From the NCBI GenBank assembly GCA_964398945.1, contig CAYNOT010000002.1, forward strand, positions 265,628 through 329,627: 64,000 bases of DNA. Reading direction: 5' to 3'. The DNA comes from JBGTGG01 sp964398945 (GTDB lineage Bacteria; Bacteroidota; Bacteroidia; Cytophagales; Cyclobacteriaceae). Positions 18,657 through 27,634 of this stretch are shown here, one piece after another. The first letter of the stretch is position 1; the number at the start of each line of letters is the position of its first letter. A program made the translations under genes and the position numbers. The notes under the pieces were generated by a model. It did not search any database. It was not told the origin of the DNA and saw only the letters and a list, made by a program, of their open reading frames with translations.

Positions 18657-18697
18657 GGCGGGGGGAAAAATAACATCGTTCAAAAATCAAAACAAGG

Positions 18698-20251
18698 ATG
18701 GGTCCGGGTAATTCGATAAAATCCATATTGCCCTTGCTACTGTTTTGTGGATTGGTCCATTCACTGTATGGTCAGGAAGTACCCGCCATTTCCGATACAA
18801 TCCAGAACAAAATAAGTAAGGAAGTAAATAACGTTGATAGCATTGGCAACGGTTACACGACTAAAGCAGATAGCATTGCTTCATCACTTCGCAACCAACT
18901 GGATTCTGAAACCTCAAAAGTAAACAGGACACTTGATAGCCTTAATAACCTAAACCTTTCCCTGGATGAGTACACTTCAAAAGTTGATAGTACTTATAAG
19001 GATTTTCAAGATAAGGTTTTAAGTGGCCTGGCAAAGAAGTATGATAGTTTAGGAATGCTGCAAGATACACGGTTATCCAAATTGGATTCAATAATTTCCC
19101 AAAGGACCTCCTTGTTGGATAGCATACTCACATCGAATGGGGGCAAAAGCATTAGTGAGCGGTTGGAAATAGTGAAAGACGTGGATTCAAAAATCCCTGA
19201 ATTGCCAATGACCGATAATTTAAGCCTGCCTCCGGGTTTGAACCTGGGCCCTGATATAGATATTCCAATATTGGATACCGATGTATTAGGAAAACTGGAC
19301 CTTGATAATGCTTCCCTCCCCAGTATTGATAAGGGTTCAGTTCCAACCATTGATGGTTTGGATAAAATAAAGGAAGCACAAGAATCCATTTCAGATTTAA
19401 GCCAGTATTCGGAGCAGGCAAAAGAAATTATGGAAGGGGCTAATTCCATTAAAGAAGGGGAATTGCCAAAAGATATCGATAAAACGTTAGACAACCAGTT
19501 AGGGAAGATTGATGCAGTAAAGGAGTTGCAAAAGGAAACGGCTGAAGCTGAGAAACTTAAAAAGGAAGTAGAGCAGCTAAGGGGGAATACACCAAAACCG
19601 GAGGACCTCAAAACCAATGCAAAGAAGAAAATGGTAGATCACTTTGTTGGGAAAGAAGAAAAATTGCAAAAGGACCTGGATGATATAGCAAAAACACAAT
19701 TGAAATACCGCGATTTTGCAGATGCCCGTTTGCTTCCTAAACGTGTTCCGAACCCAATGAAAGGAAAGCCTTTCATTGAACGCTTAATTCCGGAAACAAC
19801 ATTTCAGGTCTATACGCGTCAAAATAATCCGTCTATGGATTTGGCTTTTAGCCTTGGGTACAAAATTTCAGGAAGGATATCCGCAGGGGCTGCCAGTTAC
19901 AGAAGAATTGAATTTGCCTCTAAGAACAAAACATTAACAGGCTTGGATATTCATGGATATAGGGCATTTGGAAGGGTAAGAATAATCAAACAATTAAATA
20001 TCCACCTGGAGTATGAACGGTTCGTGAACAACGACCTGGTATCCATGCAGCAAAGCAAATCAGAATTTGGTGTTTGGCAGGATAAAGTGAATTTCGGTGT
20101 TTATTATTCCTACCCTATTTTTAAAGGATTTAGAGGGCATGCTTTATACCTGTATGATTTAATGCGCATTAAAGAATCCCCAAACACAAGCCCATCTTCA
20201 ATACGGTTTGGCTTTGGGTACCAGTTTAAGAAAACCGATAAAACAAAATAA
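18698..20251 (+). CDS. Unknown secreted coiled-coil protein with C-terminal outer-membrane barrel-like domain
   Basis: 517 residues. A signal peptide (SILPLLLFCGLVHSLYGQ) ends near residue 26. Residues about 30-340 are rich in D, S, K, L and N with heptad-like spacing, broken by a proline/glycine segment (PPGLNLGPDIDIP). From about 365 onward, alternating polar/aromatic strands (TTFQVYTRQNN, GRISAGAASYRRIEF, LNIHLEYERFV, KVNFGVYYSYPIF, SSIRFGFGYQF) ending in F suggest an outer-membrane beta-barrel. No family is recognised. A second secreted protein gene follows 13 bp later, so the two are likely co-transcribed. Confidence 0.7.
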   Translation: MGPGNSIKSILPLLLFCGLVHSLYGQEVPAISDTIQNKISKEVNNVDSIGNGYTTKADSIASSLRNQLDSETSKVNRTLDSLNNLNLSLDEYTSKVDSTYKDFQDKVLSGLAKKYDSLGMLQDTRLSKLDSIISQRTSLLDSILTSNGGKSISERLEIVKDVDSKIPELPMTDNLSLPPGLNLGPDIDIPILDTDVLGKLDLDNASLPSIDKGSVPTIDGLDKIKEAQESISDLSQYSEQAKEIMEGANSIKEGELPKDIDKTLDNQLGKIDAVKELQKETAEAEKLKKEVEQLRGNTPKPEDLKTNAKKKMVDHFVGKEEKLQKDLDDIAKTQLKYRDFADARLLPKRVPNPMKGKPFIERLIPETTFQVYTRQNNPSMDLAFSLGYKISGRISAGAASYRRIEFASKNKTLTGLDIHGYRAFGRVRIIKQLNIHLEYERFVNNDLVSMQQSKSEFGVWQDKVNFGVYYSYPIFKGFRGHALYLYDLMRIKESPNTSPSSIRFGFGYQFKKTDKTK

Positions 20252-20264
20252 TTTTTTAAAATAT

Positions 20265-20909
20265 ATGAGATCAGTTATAGCCAGTTTGATATTGAATTTT
20301 TTCTTTCAGTTTTCGGGGATGGCCGAAACCCCGGATACACTTACATATAATTTTTCAAGGCAACCCAATGGTGATGCTGATTATGCACAATTGGAAAAGG
20401 AAGGACAAAAGTGGAAGCTTGGCAATGAGAAAAAAATTGCAAACAGGACGGTGGCCAGAAAAATAATAGCCCCGTCCGGTACCTTCACTTTTGGCTACAA
20501 TAGTAAAACAAAAACGGATTCGTTGATTTCAGAGAGTGGCGAGTTGGTGGCTTTAATAAGTTATAATGCTTCTTCACTATTCTCGGTAAGCATACCCGGG
20601 GGCCCTGCTTTTCGTTTAGCGAAGGAAACCGATAAAAAATGGAAATACTATACTGATAAAGATTTGGTTTTGGATTGCGTTATCACCAAAAACAAAGGTG
20701 CAAACAATTATACATTTGAATTTATATCCATTGGGGAAGGGGTTAATCAAAATGATCTGGATACCCTGATACTGATGGCCCAGGTGTATGGTGTAAACAG
20801 GATCGTCACTATCAAAAAACGACCGGTTTTTTTTGCGATGATGGCATCGGGGCTAGCATTGGGAATTGTTGCCCGGTCCATGGCGGCCAACAACGATCCT
20901 TTGCCTTGA
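20265..20909 (+). CDS. Unknown secreted protein
   Basis: 214 residues from the ATG at 20265; an upstream in-frame start would lie inside the preceding gene. An N-terminal signal-like segment (VIASLILNFFFQFSGMA) is followed by a soluble region with repeated beta-type patterns and a late hydrophobic stretch (FFAMMASGLALGIVARSM) near the C-terminus, which may be a membrane anchor. No family is recognised. The 13-bp spacing to the coiled-coil/barrel gene suggests a shared envelope function. Confidence 0.6.
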   Translation: MRSVIASLILNFFFQFSGMAETPDTLTYNFSRQPNGDADYAQLEKEGQKWKLGNEKKIANRTVARKIIAPSGTFTFGYNSKTKTDSLISESGELVALISYNASSLFSVSIPGGPAFRLAKETDKKWKYYTDKDLVLDCVITKNKGANNYTFEFISIGEGVNQNDLDTLILMAQVYGVNRIVTIKKRPVFFAMMASGLALGIVARSMAANNDPLP

Positions 20910-21042
20910 TTGCTTTTTTATTGTGTTTACTTTGAGTTGCAAATCCTGGATAGCCAGCGCTACCAACATACGACTGTTAGTTATAAATTGATTTATTTTC
21001 ACTTTATTGTTACGTATCCGTTCGAAGTAAATAAGAAGCCTT

Positions 21043-21050
21043 TATCTTTG
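21043..21050 (+). promoter_or_regulatory. Putative -7 element upstream of the FabH-like gene
   Basis: TATCTTTG matches TAnnTTTG, 52 bp before the chosen ATG. No good -33 element lies at 19-21 bp. The whole 193-bp gap before the gene (20910-21102) has no other recognised feature. Confidence 0.4.
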
Positions 21051-21102
21051 TGGATGGTGATTGCATTTGTGTTCTCATCTTTTTTATCTAAGCCACATCA
21101 AC

Positions 21103-22164
21103 ATGCTTCACTCCGTAATCATTGGAACGGGAAGTTATATTCCTGAACTTGAAATTTCCAACGCAAGTTTTATTGACCATCATTTTTTGGAAAGGGAAAA
21201 TGTTGCTATTCAAAATAGCAATAGCAATGTGATTGAAAAATTCGAACAGATTACCGGCATTGCACAACGCAGGTATGCACGCCCTGACCAACAAGCTTCT
21301 GACCTTGGCTATTTGGCAGCGAAGCAAGCAATCGAATCCGCTGCTATTGATAAAGAAACTTTAGATTATATTATTGTTGCACACAACTTCGGGGATGTTT
21401 CAGTTGATCGGAACCGATCCAGTATGGTGCCGTCATTGGCTTCACGTATAAAAGCTTTATTGCAAATTCAAAACCCGGATTGTGTTGCCTATGATCTTCC
21501 ATTCGGTTGCCCCGGTTGGTTGGAAGGAATGATCCAGGCCGATATTTTTATTCGTGCGGATGTAGCAAAAAGGATTTTAGTGATAGGTACTGAAACACTG
21601 TCCCGTGTCATTGACCCGCATGACCGGGATTGTATGATTTTTAGTGATGGTGGAGGGGCTGTTGTTTTAGAAGCACGTTTAAATGGAAACGGTACGATCG
21701 CCCATAAAACCCAGACCTATGCTGTTGACCATATTTTGGATTTGCAAATGGGCAACTCATTGTCAACGTTAAGTGGGGATGATAATTTGTATATCAAAAT
21801 GAATGGCAGGCGTGTCTATGAGTTTGCATTGACACATGTTCCGTTGGTTGTTAAATCGGTATTGGACAAAGCAGGCGTTGATATTTCTGAAATCAAAAAA
21901 GTGTTGATCCATCAGGCCAACGATAAAATGGATGTGGCAATCCTGGCAAGGTTGTTTAAGTTGTACAATCAACCTGTTCCGGATAATATTATGCCAATGA
22001 CAATTCAATGGTTGGGCAATAGTTCGGTTGCCACCATCCCTACTTTATTGGATTTGGTAGTAAACGGAAAACTGGAAGGCCATCAAATTGACAAAGGGGA
22101 CAAAGTGATTTTCGCTTCCGTTGGTGCCGGGATGAATATCAATGCATTATTATATCAGTTTTAA
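21103..22164 (+). CDS. 3-oxoacyl-ACP synthase III (FabH-like)
   Basis: 353 residues from the ATG at 21103 (MLHSVIIGTGSYIPE); an upstream TTG is rejected. The thiolase-fold triad is present: Cys in LPFGCPGWLEG (about 132), His in VLIHQAND (about 270) and Asn in WLGNSSVAT (about 308). FabH-type enzymes condense acyl-CoA with malonyl-ACP to start fatty-acid chains. The chain is longer than typical FabH (about 320), and the 'FGCPGW' context differs from the usual 'AACAGF', so a specialised homologue of secondary lipid or polyketide synthesis is also possible. Confidence 0.85.
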   Translation: MLHSVIIGTGSYIPELEISNASFIDHHFLERENVAIQNSNSNVIEKFEQITGIAQRRYARPDQQASDLGYLAAKQAIESAAIDKETLDYIIVAHNFGDVSVDRNRSSMVPSLASRIKALLQIQNPDCVAYDLPFGCPGWLEGMIQADIFIRADVAKRILVIGTETLSRVIDPHDRDCMIFSDGGGAVVLEARLNGNGTIAHKTQTYAVDHILDLQMGNSLSTLSGDDNLYIKMNGRRVYEFALTHVPLVVKSVLDKAGVDISEIKKVLIHQANDKMDVAILARLFKLYNQPVPDNIMPMTIQWLGNSSVATIPTLLDLVVNGKLEGHQIDKGDKVIFASVGAGMNINALLYQF

Positions 22165-22225
22165 TTTCAATAATTCCTGGTTCAGTTTAATCAAACCGTT
22201 AACTTTAATAAAACTTAAGGTTGCG

Positions 22226-23257
22226 ATGAGAAATTGTTTTTTATCTTTTTTGATAGTATCACTGGTTGGTTGTGCTACAAAAGAATCACAGGATCATAGG
22301 GATTTAAAATTGTCAGGCAATCCCATTGTCGAAGGTTGGTATGCCGATCCTGAGGGCGCTGTTTTCGGGGATACTTATTGGATATTTCCAACATACTCCG
22401 ATAAATATGAAAAGCAGGTTTTCCTCAATGCGTTTTCTTCCACGGATTTAGTTGCCTGGAAAAAACACGAACATGTTTTGGATACTTCCATTATAAAATG
22501 GGCGCGTCAGGCAATGTGGGCACCGGCAATTGTTCAAAAAGGAGATCAATATTTTTTATTTTTTTCCGCGAATGATGTGCAGCGTCCGGAACGTGATTCT
22601 TGGGATCCAAACAACGATATCAACCACTATGGTGGAATAGGAATAGCGGTTGCCGATTCCCCGGCAGGGCCTTTCAAAGACTATTTAGGGAAACCTTTAA
22701 TCGATGGTTTTTATAATGACGCGCAACCGATTGATCAATTTGTTTTCAAGGATACGGATGAAACTTACTACATCCTCTATGGAGGTTGGGGGCATTGCAA
22801 CATGGGGGTTTTAAATTCAGGCTTTACGGGGTTTGTTCCATGGGAGGATGGATCCCTATTTAAAGAGATTACACCGGAAGGGTATGTAGAAGGTCCTTTT
22901 ATGTTTTTACGAAATGATATTTATTATTTAATGTGGTCGGAAGGCGGTTGGGGAAATGACAGTTATAAAGTTGTGTATGCCATGGCGGAAAAGGCAACCG
23001 GGCCATTCAATAGGATGGGAACAATTTTAGAATCCGATAAAGATATTGCAACAGGTGCCGGCCACAATTCTGTAATCAATACTCCGGGCACTGATCAATG
23101 GTACATGGTTTACCACCGCAGGCCGATTCCTAATGAAGGACGTGATCATCGGGTGATGTGTTTGGATACGCTGGCGTTTAATACAGATGGAACTATTCGG
23201 CCCGTTAAAATGACTTTTGAAGGTGTTGCCGAACACACTATTCCATTGATTAAATAA
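22226..23257 (+). CDS. Glycoside hydrolase family 43-type lipoprotein
   Basis: 343 residues from the ATG at 22226. A signal with lipobox (FLIVSLVGC) puts it on a membrane surface. The five-bladed-propeller GH43 pattern is visible: the catalytic base Asp in GWYADPEGAVF (about 40), the pKa-tuning Asp in NDAQPIDQFVF (about 168) and the acid Glu in YVEGPFMF (about 220). Family members cut arabinan, xylan or related side chains. The exact substrate is not readable here. The 5' end of the longer frame overlaps fabH and was not used. Confidence 0.85.
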   Translation: MRNCFLSFLIVSLVGCATKESQDHRDLKLSGNPIVEGWYADPEGAVFGDTYWIFPTYSDKYEKQVFLNAFSSTDLVAWKKHEHVLDTSIIKWARQAMWAPAIVQKGDQYFLFFSANDVQRPERDSWDPNNDINHYGGIGIAVADSPAGPFKDYLGKPLIDGFYNDAQPIDQFVFKDTDETYYILYGGWGHCNMGVLNSGFTGFVPWEDGSLFKEITPEGYVEGPFMFLRNDIYYLMWSEGGWGNDSYKVVYAMAEKATGPFNRMGTILESDKDIATGAGHNSVINTPGTDQWYMVYHRRPIPNEGRDHRVMCLDTLAFNTDGTIRPVKMTFEGVAEHTIPLIK

Positions 23258-23327
23258 ATTTCGTTTTTGAAACGTGGCCCTAAAATTGGCCTGCTAATTG
23301 CATTTTGGCAATCAGGTTCAAAATCTT

Positions 23328-23738
23328 ATGGTTATGGTACGGATTATTTCAGTGTTCGCATTCCTGTTTTTGTTGGCTTCGTGTAATTTTTATTATGTAG
23401 AGCCGCGGTATGATGTTCGTGATGACCTTGTTGGAAAGTATGAAATTGAAGAGTTTAGTGCGACCTATCACGATGTTGCCCGTTATTCTTTTCGCATTGA
23501 GAAAGCTGGGTATTCCGGAAATGAAATCACTATCAAGAATTTTTATGGAGTGGGAATCCGTGTTCGGGCGTATGTAAATTATGACCGCATTGAAATTCCA
23601 AGACAAGTGGTTGGAGGGTACGAAGTAGATGGTGTCGGTACAATCTTTAATGCTGGTATAAGTTTGAATTATCGTGTAGTGGATTTGTATAGCAATGATC
23701 CTGCGGATTTTTGTGAAACCACTGCATGGTTCTACTAA
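23328..23738 (+). CDS. Small unknown lipoprotein
   Basis: 136 residues from ATG 23328 (a second ATG at 23334 is equally possible). The lipobox FLFLLASC marks Cys near residue 19. The mature part is beta-rich (YEIEEFSATYHDVARYSFRIEKAGY...) and resembles small Bacteroidota lipoproteins of the lipocalin-like kind, but no family is certain. Its last 4 bp overlap the end of the convergent FMN-reductase gene. Confidence 0.7.
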   Translation: MVMVRIISVFAFLFLLASCNFYYVEPRYDVRDDLVGKYEIEEFSATYHDVARYSFRIEKAGYSGNEITIKNFYGVGIRVRAYVNYDRIEIPRQVVGGYEVDGVGTIFNAGISLNYRVVDLYSNDPADFCETTAWFY

Positions 23739-24280
23739 AATTCAAGTAGCATGTGTGCTTGCTTTTTCAGTTGTAATGTATAGCGATCATCCAGGGCACC
23801 CATTATGAAATGGTCATCAATTTTTACCAATCGTGGTTTGTATGCCAAGACGTGTGTACCGCAATGGTTGAGTATATCGGTAAGATGGCTGAGGGCAAGG
23901 CTTGAACCTTGTCCTCCTGAAGCAACCCCAACCAATGCGCACTTCTTGTTTCGAAAGGTGTGCGGATACGCCAATCCATCAATGAATGTTTTTAGCACAC
24001 CGGGAAAGGAGCCATTGTATTCCGGAACAATGAACACAAATTTTCCACTTTCCTGCATCTGTTCACGAAAAACATTGAATCGGTCATTTTTTCCTTCGTT
24101 TTCATAGAGCGCACTAAATGCAAAATCGGGTGGTAGTGTCGCCAGGTTGATGAGGTTGGTTTTAATACCAAGATCTTCCAGTGCTGATTGATATGCCTGG
24201 GTGATTCCTAGTGAAATAGCATCCGTTCGATTGGTTCCACAGATGATGCTAACCTCATTTATTTTTGATGCCGGATCCAA
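23735..24280 (-). CDS. NAD(P)H-dependent FMN reductase family protein
   Basis: 181 residues. Flavodoxin-fold signatures are present: GTNRTDAIS for the phosphate loop (about 15-23), PEYNGSFPGVLKTFID (about 85-100) and GVASGGQGSSLA (about 117-128). Members reduce FMN, quinones or azo compounds with NAD(P)H. The only plausible start is a TTG at 24280, 8 bp downstream of the nfeD stop, so translation probably depends on readthrough from that gene. There is no in-frame ATG near the N-terminus. Confidence 0.83.
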   Translation of the reverse strand: MDPASKINEVSIICGTNRTDAISLGITQAYQSALEDLGIKTNLINLATLPPDFAFSALYENEGKNDRFNVFREQMQESGKFVFIVPEYNGSFPGVLKTFIDGLAYPHTFRNKKCALVGVASGGQGSSLALSHLTDILNHCGTHVLAYKPRLVKIDDHFIMGALDDRYTLQLKKQAHMLLEF

Positions 24281-24288
24281 AACGAAAT

Positions 24289-25620
24289 TTAAGAAATGGG
24301 TTTTACAGTCAAGGAAGTCCCTTCATCACCAACCACTTCAACAGATTGACCTTTTTCAACAAAGTCCCCGCGTGTTTGCGCATCGAACAATTGTCCATCG
24401 ACCATAATTTTTCCGCTCGGGCGAAGGACTGTATATGCTATGCCTGTTTTCCCTTTCATGGGTTCTTTTAAAAAGCTGGATGTAAACCCCGCGGAGCGCT
24501 CTTGTGTGTCGGAAAGTGCGAGACGGCTAAAAGCTTTTGAGTCGGCAAATTTTCCACCAAGAAAGAACAACAGCATGAATCCTCCCACAATACCCCCCAT
24601 AGCAGCGGCAGTTGCAAAGAGCAGGTCGTTCATGGGTACAAATTGAAAATCAAAAAAATCATTGTTTACCATGATCAGGATCAATGAGCCGACCGTCAGG
24701 GTGATTCCCGAAATCCCCGCTATTCCAAACCCGGGGATCACAAATACCTCTACTGCGATTAACCCAAGGCCAATAAAGAGTGCGATGATTTCCCAGTTCG
24801 CTGCCAGGCCATTCAAGTAATACGGCACCAGATAAAGGACAAGCGCTATTCCAGCTGCAAGTATAGGAAAGCCCACCCCTGGGGTTTGGAGTTCAAAATA
24901 AATACCACCAATGATGATAAGGATCAATATGCCACTGATAAAAGGGTTTAAGAAAAACGCAATTACTTTTTCACTGGCCCCAAGTTTGAAATGGTCAAGT
25001 TCATAATTGTTGATATTGTTGCGCTCCAGGATTTCTTCTATCGACCCAACCTTCGCTTCGCAATATCCATGTGTGATGGCTTCAGAGGTCGAGAATGTGA
25101 TTACCTGGCCTTCTTCGGTTATCCCTTCAATGGCAATGTTTTGGTCTACCATTGCTTCCGCAATGCGGGGGTCACGGCCTTTTTCTTCTGCGGTTGATCG
25201 CATTATGGACCGCATGTACGATTGGTATTTATCAGGTGCTTTTTCACCGGTACCATCCACCACCGTGGCAGCACCTATGCTTGCACCCGGTACCATATAA
25301 ATACTATCACATGCAATTGAAATCAAGGCACCCGCTGAAGCTGCATCGGAGTCTATAAAAACCCAAACCGGTTTTTTATAGCCCATGACCTCCTCAACAA
25401 TTTCTTTTGCATCGGTGAGTACGCCCCCATAGGTATCCATTTTAATGATTACCATGTCGGCATTGGTTGCATTGGCATGCTCAAAGGCGAGCTTTACATA
25501 CCGGCTCATACGGGGGTCAATTTCACTATTGATTTCCATCACCATGATCCGTGTCTTTTGGGCCATTGCATTTCCTGCAACGAGAAAAAGGGCGAAAAAT
25601 CCTATTATTCGAATGATCAT
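24289..25620 (-). CDS. NfeD-family membrane-bound serine protease (ClpP-class)
   Basis: 443 residues from the ATG at 25620, giving a clean signal peptide (FFALFLVAGNAMAQ); a longer frame starts 15 codons earlier. The N-terminal half is a ClpP/SppA-like protease: DTYGGVLTDAKEIVE, then the nucleophile region DSDAASAGALISIACD and a candidate Lys in GEKAPDKYQSY. Four or five membrane spans follow, then a C-terminal NfeD OB-fold (GKTGIAYTVLRPSGKIMVDG). This long form usually works with a stomatin-like protein; none is seen here. FMN reductase follows within 9 bp. Confidence 0.88.
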   Translation of the reverse strand: MIIRIIGFFALFLVAGNAMAQKTRIMVMEINSEIDPRMSRYVKLAFEHANATNADMVIIKMDTYGGVLTDAKEIVEEVMGYKKPVWVFIDSDAASAGALISIACDSIYMVPGASIGAATVVDGTGEKAPDKYQSYMRSIMRSTAEEKGRDPRIAEAMVDQNIAIEGITEEGQVITFSTSEAITHGYCEAKVGSIEEILERNNINNYELDHFKLGASEKVIAFFLNPFISGILILIIIGGIYFELQTPGVGFPILAAGIALVLYLVPYYLNGLAANWEIIALFIGLGLIAVEVFVIPGFGIAGISGITLTVGSLILIMVNNDFFDFQFVPMNDLLFATAAAMGGIVGGFMLLFFLGGKFADSKAFSRLALSDTQERSAGFTSSFLKEPMKGKTGIAYTVLRPSGKIMVDGQLFDAQTRGDFVEKGQSVEVVGDEGTSLTVKPIS

Positions 25621-25879
25621 TTTGAAAGCCACTTGGATAGGTTTAATTTGCATAAAAATAGCCATAAATTGTGGTAGACAATTAGGTTGTATTTTTTGTT
25701 TATGGATTTTTTTTTAAAATGGTCGTTCCGGATGCTTAAACCCTTAACGATCCTCGGTAGCTGGAAAGTTCTGGCTGGTTTTTTGCTTTTTGACGGGTTT
25801 TACAAATGATTCGGTTTTAATTTTTTACGATCATGGACCAAAAAATAAATTCTATTTTTTAATCGTTAGGTAGACAACT

Positions 25880-26860
25880 ATGATAAAGATTCTTGTACTT
25901 CTCGGATTTTCGTATGTACCGCCCACGGTCCCTGCTGATTCCATTGGAATTGAAACGATCAATGGTAAAGTTGTGGTTGTCCACAAAGTGGATGCGGGCG
26001 AAACCTTATATGCCTTGTCAAGGCGCTATGGCACTACTGTGGATGAGATTCTGAAATTTAATCCTGCTGCCGATGGTGGCCTGGAGATCGGACAGATTGT
26101 AAAAGTACCGTACGTACGTGGGGCAAAACAAGTACCGACCAGTGGCTATGTTCACCGTGTAGCAGAAAAGGAAACATTGTTCTCAATTTCCAGGCTGTAC
26201 GGTATCTCAGTTGATGATATTAAAACCTGGAATAACCTTAGTGGTAATTCGCTTTCGGTTGGACAAGAGTTGGTGATAAAGAAATCGACACCAGTGGTGG
26301 AACGGCCTGCCGTTCCCGCGATGACGTCCGTGGCGGGTGTTCATACGGTAGCGGCAAAAGAAACGTTGTATTCGATTTCAAAAGAGTATAATGTTTCGAT
26401 TGATCAATTAAAGTCCTGGAACAATTTGGCTACGAACGAACTGAGCCTGGGGCAGATGTTATATGTTGCACAACCCAAAACAAATACGAAGCCCGCTGAA
26501 ACCGCTGTGACCAATCCTCCAACTACAATCACACCGAAGCCTCCGGTGACTGAGAAAACAATCACCATTTCTGAATCAGTACGTGGAAGTGATGAGATGG
26601 TTTCTTCAGGATTGGCAGAATTAATTGAAGGAACAGAAGGCAACCGAAAATATTTGGCGTTGCATAGAAAAGCACCTGTCGGAACAATTTTGAAAATCAG
26701 GAATGAGATGAACAACCGGGAAGTGTTTGTGCGGGTGATAGGAACCATTCCCGACAATGCGATGAACGATAAGGTATTGATCAAGATTTCGAAATCGGCC
26801 TATGACCGTTTGGGCGCGATCGATCCAAGGTTTCGGGTTGAGGTCACGTACTATAAATGA
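25880..26860 (+). CDS. Triple LysM protein with C-terminal RlpA-like barrel
   Basis: 326 residues. A short hydrophobic N-terminus (MIKILVLLGFSYV) may be a signal peptide. Three LysM repeats are clear (VDAGETLYALSRRYG at about 37, VAEKETLFSISRLYG at about 94, VAAKETLYSISKEYN at about 155), each ending in a 'L.IGQ' or 'L.VGQ' type motif. A P/T-rich linker leads to SGLAELIEGTEGNRKYLALHRKAPVGT, which fits a double-psi beta-barrel of the RlpA type. LysM binds peptidoglycan, so this is probably a wall-associated periplasmic protein. The 259-bp gap upstream holds no recognised gene. Confidence 0.85.
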   Translation: MIKILVLLGFSYVPPTVPADSIGIETINGKVVVVHKVDAGETLYALSRRYGTTVDEILKFNPAADGGLEIGQIVKVPYVRGAKQVPTSGYVHRVAEKETLFSISRLYGISVDDIKTWNNLSGNSLSVGQELVIKKSTPVVERPAVPAMTSVAGVHTVAAKETLYSISKEYNVSIDQLKSWNNLATNELSLGQMLYVAQPKTNTKPAETAVTNPPTTITPKPPVTEKTITISESVRGSDEMVSSGLAELIEGTEGNRKYLALHRKAPVGTILKIRNEMNNREVFVRVIGTIPDNAMNDKVLIKISKSAYDRLGAIDPRFRVEVTYYK

Positions 26861-26870
26861 TTTGCGGATT

Positions 26871-26924
26871 TGATGATTAGTAAATTAGCGAATGAAGAAA
26901 CTGATACAGATCATCTAATCATCA
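26871..26924. terminator. Intergenic hairpin between convergent genes
   Basis: TGATGATTAG (26871-26880) is the exact complement of CTAATCATCA (26915-26924), and GATTTG/CAAATC extends the pairing outward after a bulge. It lies between the 3' ends of the LysM gene and the convergent lipoprotein gene, so a bidirectional termination role is plausible, although no long T-run follows. Confidence 0.4.
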
Positions 26925-26954
26925 CATCAACAAATCTTCCAATCGACAAATTTT

Positions 26955-27548
26955 CTAGTTCCCAAATTTTGATTTCTTGCCCCAGTCCAAATTACCAGCG
27001 TCTTCAATGATTGGGTGGTTGATGACAAGGAATTGGTTGTAGCGTTCAACAATCTGATCGTATTCATTTCGATATTTTTCAACGCGTTGATCCGCTGCGA
27101 GAATTTCAGCTACAATTTTTTGTGGTTTTTCATCCTGGTCAAATTTTGAATATCCTTCTGCCCGTGTTGTTATTTCCGTAATCAGCGCATTGGATGCAAA
27201 GTCATATTCTTCGATAAGTTCTTCGCGCAAGGATTCCGGTGTGTACCGGTTTTCAAGTAGTTGATTGATGCGTTCACTTAAAACTTCAAGTTCTTCCTGG
27301 TTAAATTCATTGCTTTCCGACAACATGTTGACCAACTGGCGCATGGATTTTATTTTTTGATTGTCATCATTGATCATGAGGTTCCAGGCTTGAAGGATGC
27401 TATCGTTATAGGCAAGGTAGCTTTCTGTCAGTGAGTCTATCTTGGTGAAGGCGTGTTCTTCACCAGTACTTTCTTTTTGGCCACACCCTGTTAAAAGAAT
27501 ACCACCAAGGACCAGGATACCAGCTATTTTCCCTATTTGTTGAATCAT
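26955..27548 (-). CDS. Unknown lipoprotein with coiled coil
   Basis: 197 residues. The signal and lipobox (GILVLGGILLTGC) give a lipidated Cys at about residue 22. The rest is acidic and alpha-helical with heptad-like runs (IKSMRQLVNMLSESNEFNQEELEVLSERINQLLE). No enzyme motif is seen. It somewhat recalls LemA-type helical proteins, but the family is not recognised. It stands alone between the LysM gene and paaD. Confidence 0.65.
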   Translation of the reverse strand: MIQQIGKIAGILVLGGILLTGCGQKESTGEEHAFTKIDSLTESYLAYNDSILQAWNLMINDDNQKIKSMRQLVNMLSESNEFNQEELEVLSERINQLLENRYTPESLREELIEEYDFASNALITEITTRAEGYSKFDQDEKPQKIVAEILAADQRVEKYRNEYDQIVERYNQFLVINHPIIEDAGNLDWGKKSKFGN

Positions 27549-27634
27549 AATGCGAAATACGCAACTTTAGTTGATTGGGTTTTCTTTCAATCTATTGAAA
27601 GTCAATGTACGTAAGGTTTAAACAAAGTTTTAAC

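Larger units (their letters stand above)
16300..18665 (+). repeat. Tandem duplication, two units of 1183 bp
   Basis: Two consecutive units each contain the same upstream motif (GTGGCTACTTAAAA at about 16306 and 17489), a 305-codon gene and a 3' flank with the same landmarks (AATTCTTCTACCGCC, TTTACAGTAAAAAGC and a hairpin of the CTTGTTGG type). Corresponding points are exactly 1183 bp apart. The 3' two-fifths of the gene plus the first about 45 bp after the stop look identical at DNA level, while other stretches differ. Confidence 0.9.

Noticed and set aside
18531..18719. 62-codon open frame after the second tandem gene
   Set aside because: It lies wholly in the duplicated 3' flank and hairpin repeat, with no coding signs of its own.
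20910..21146. 78-codon frame between the secreted protein and the FabH-like gene
   Set aside because: It overlaps the FabH start, has a composition typical of AT-rich non-coding DNA and contains the -7 element of that gene.
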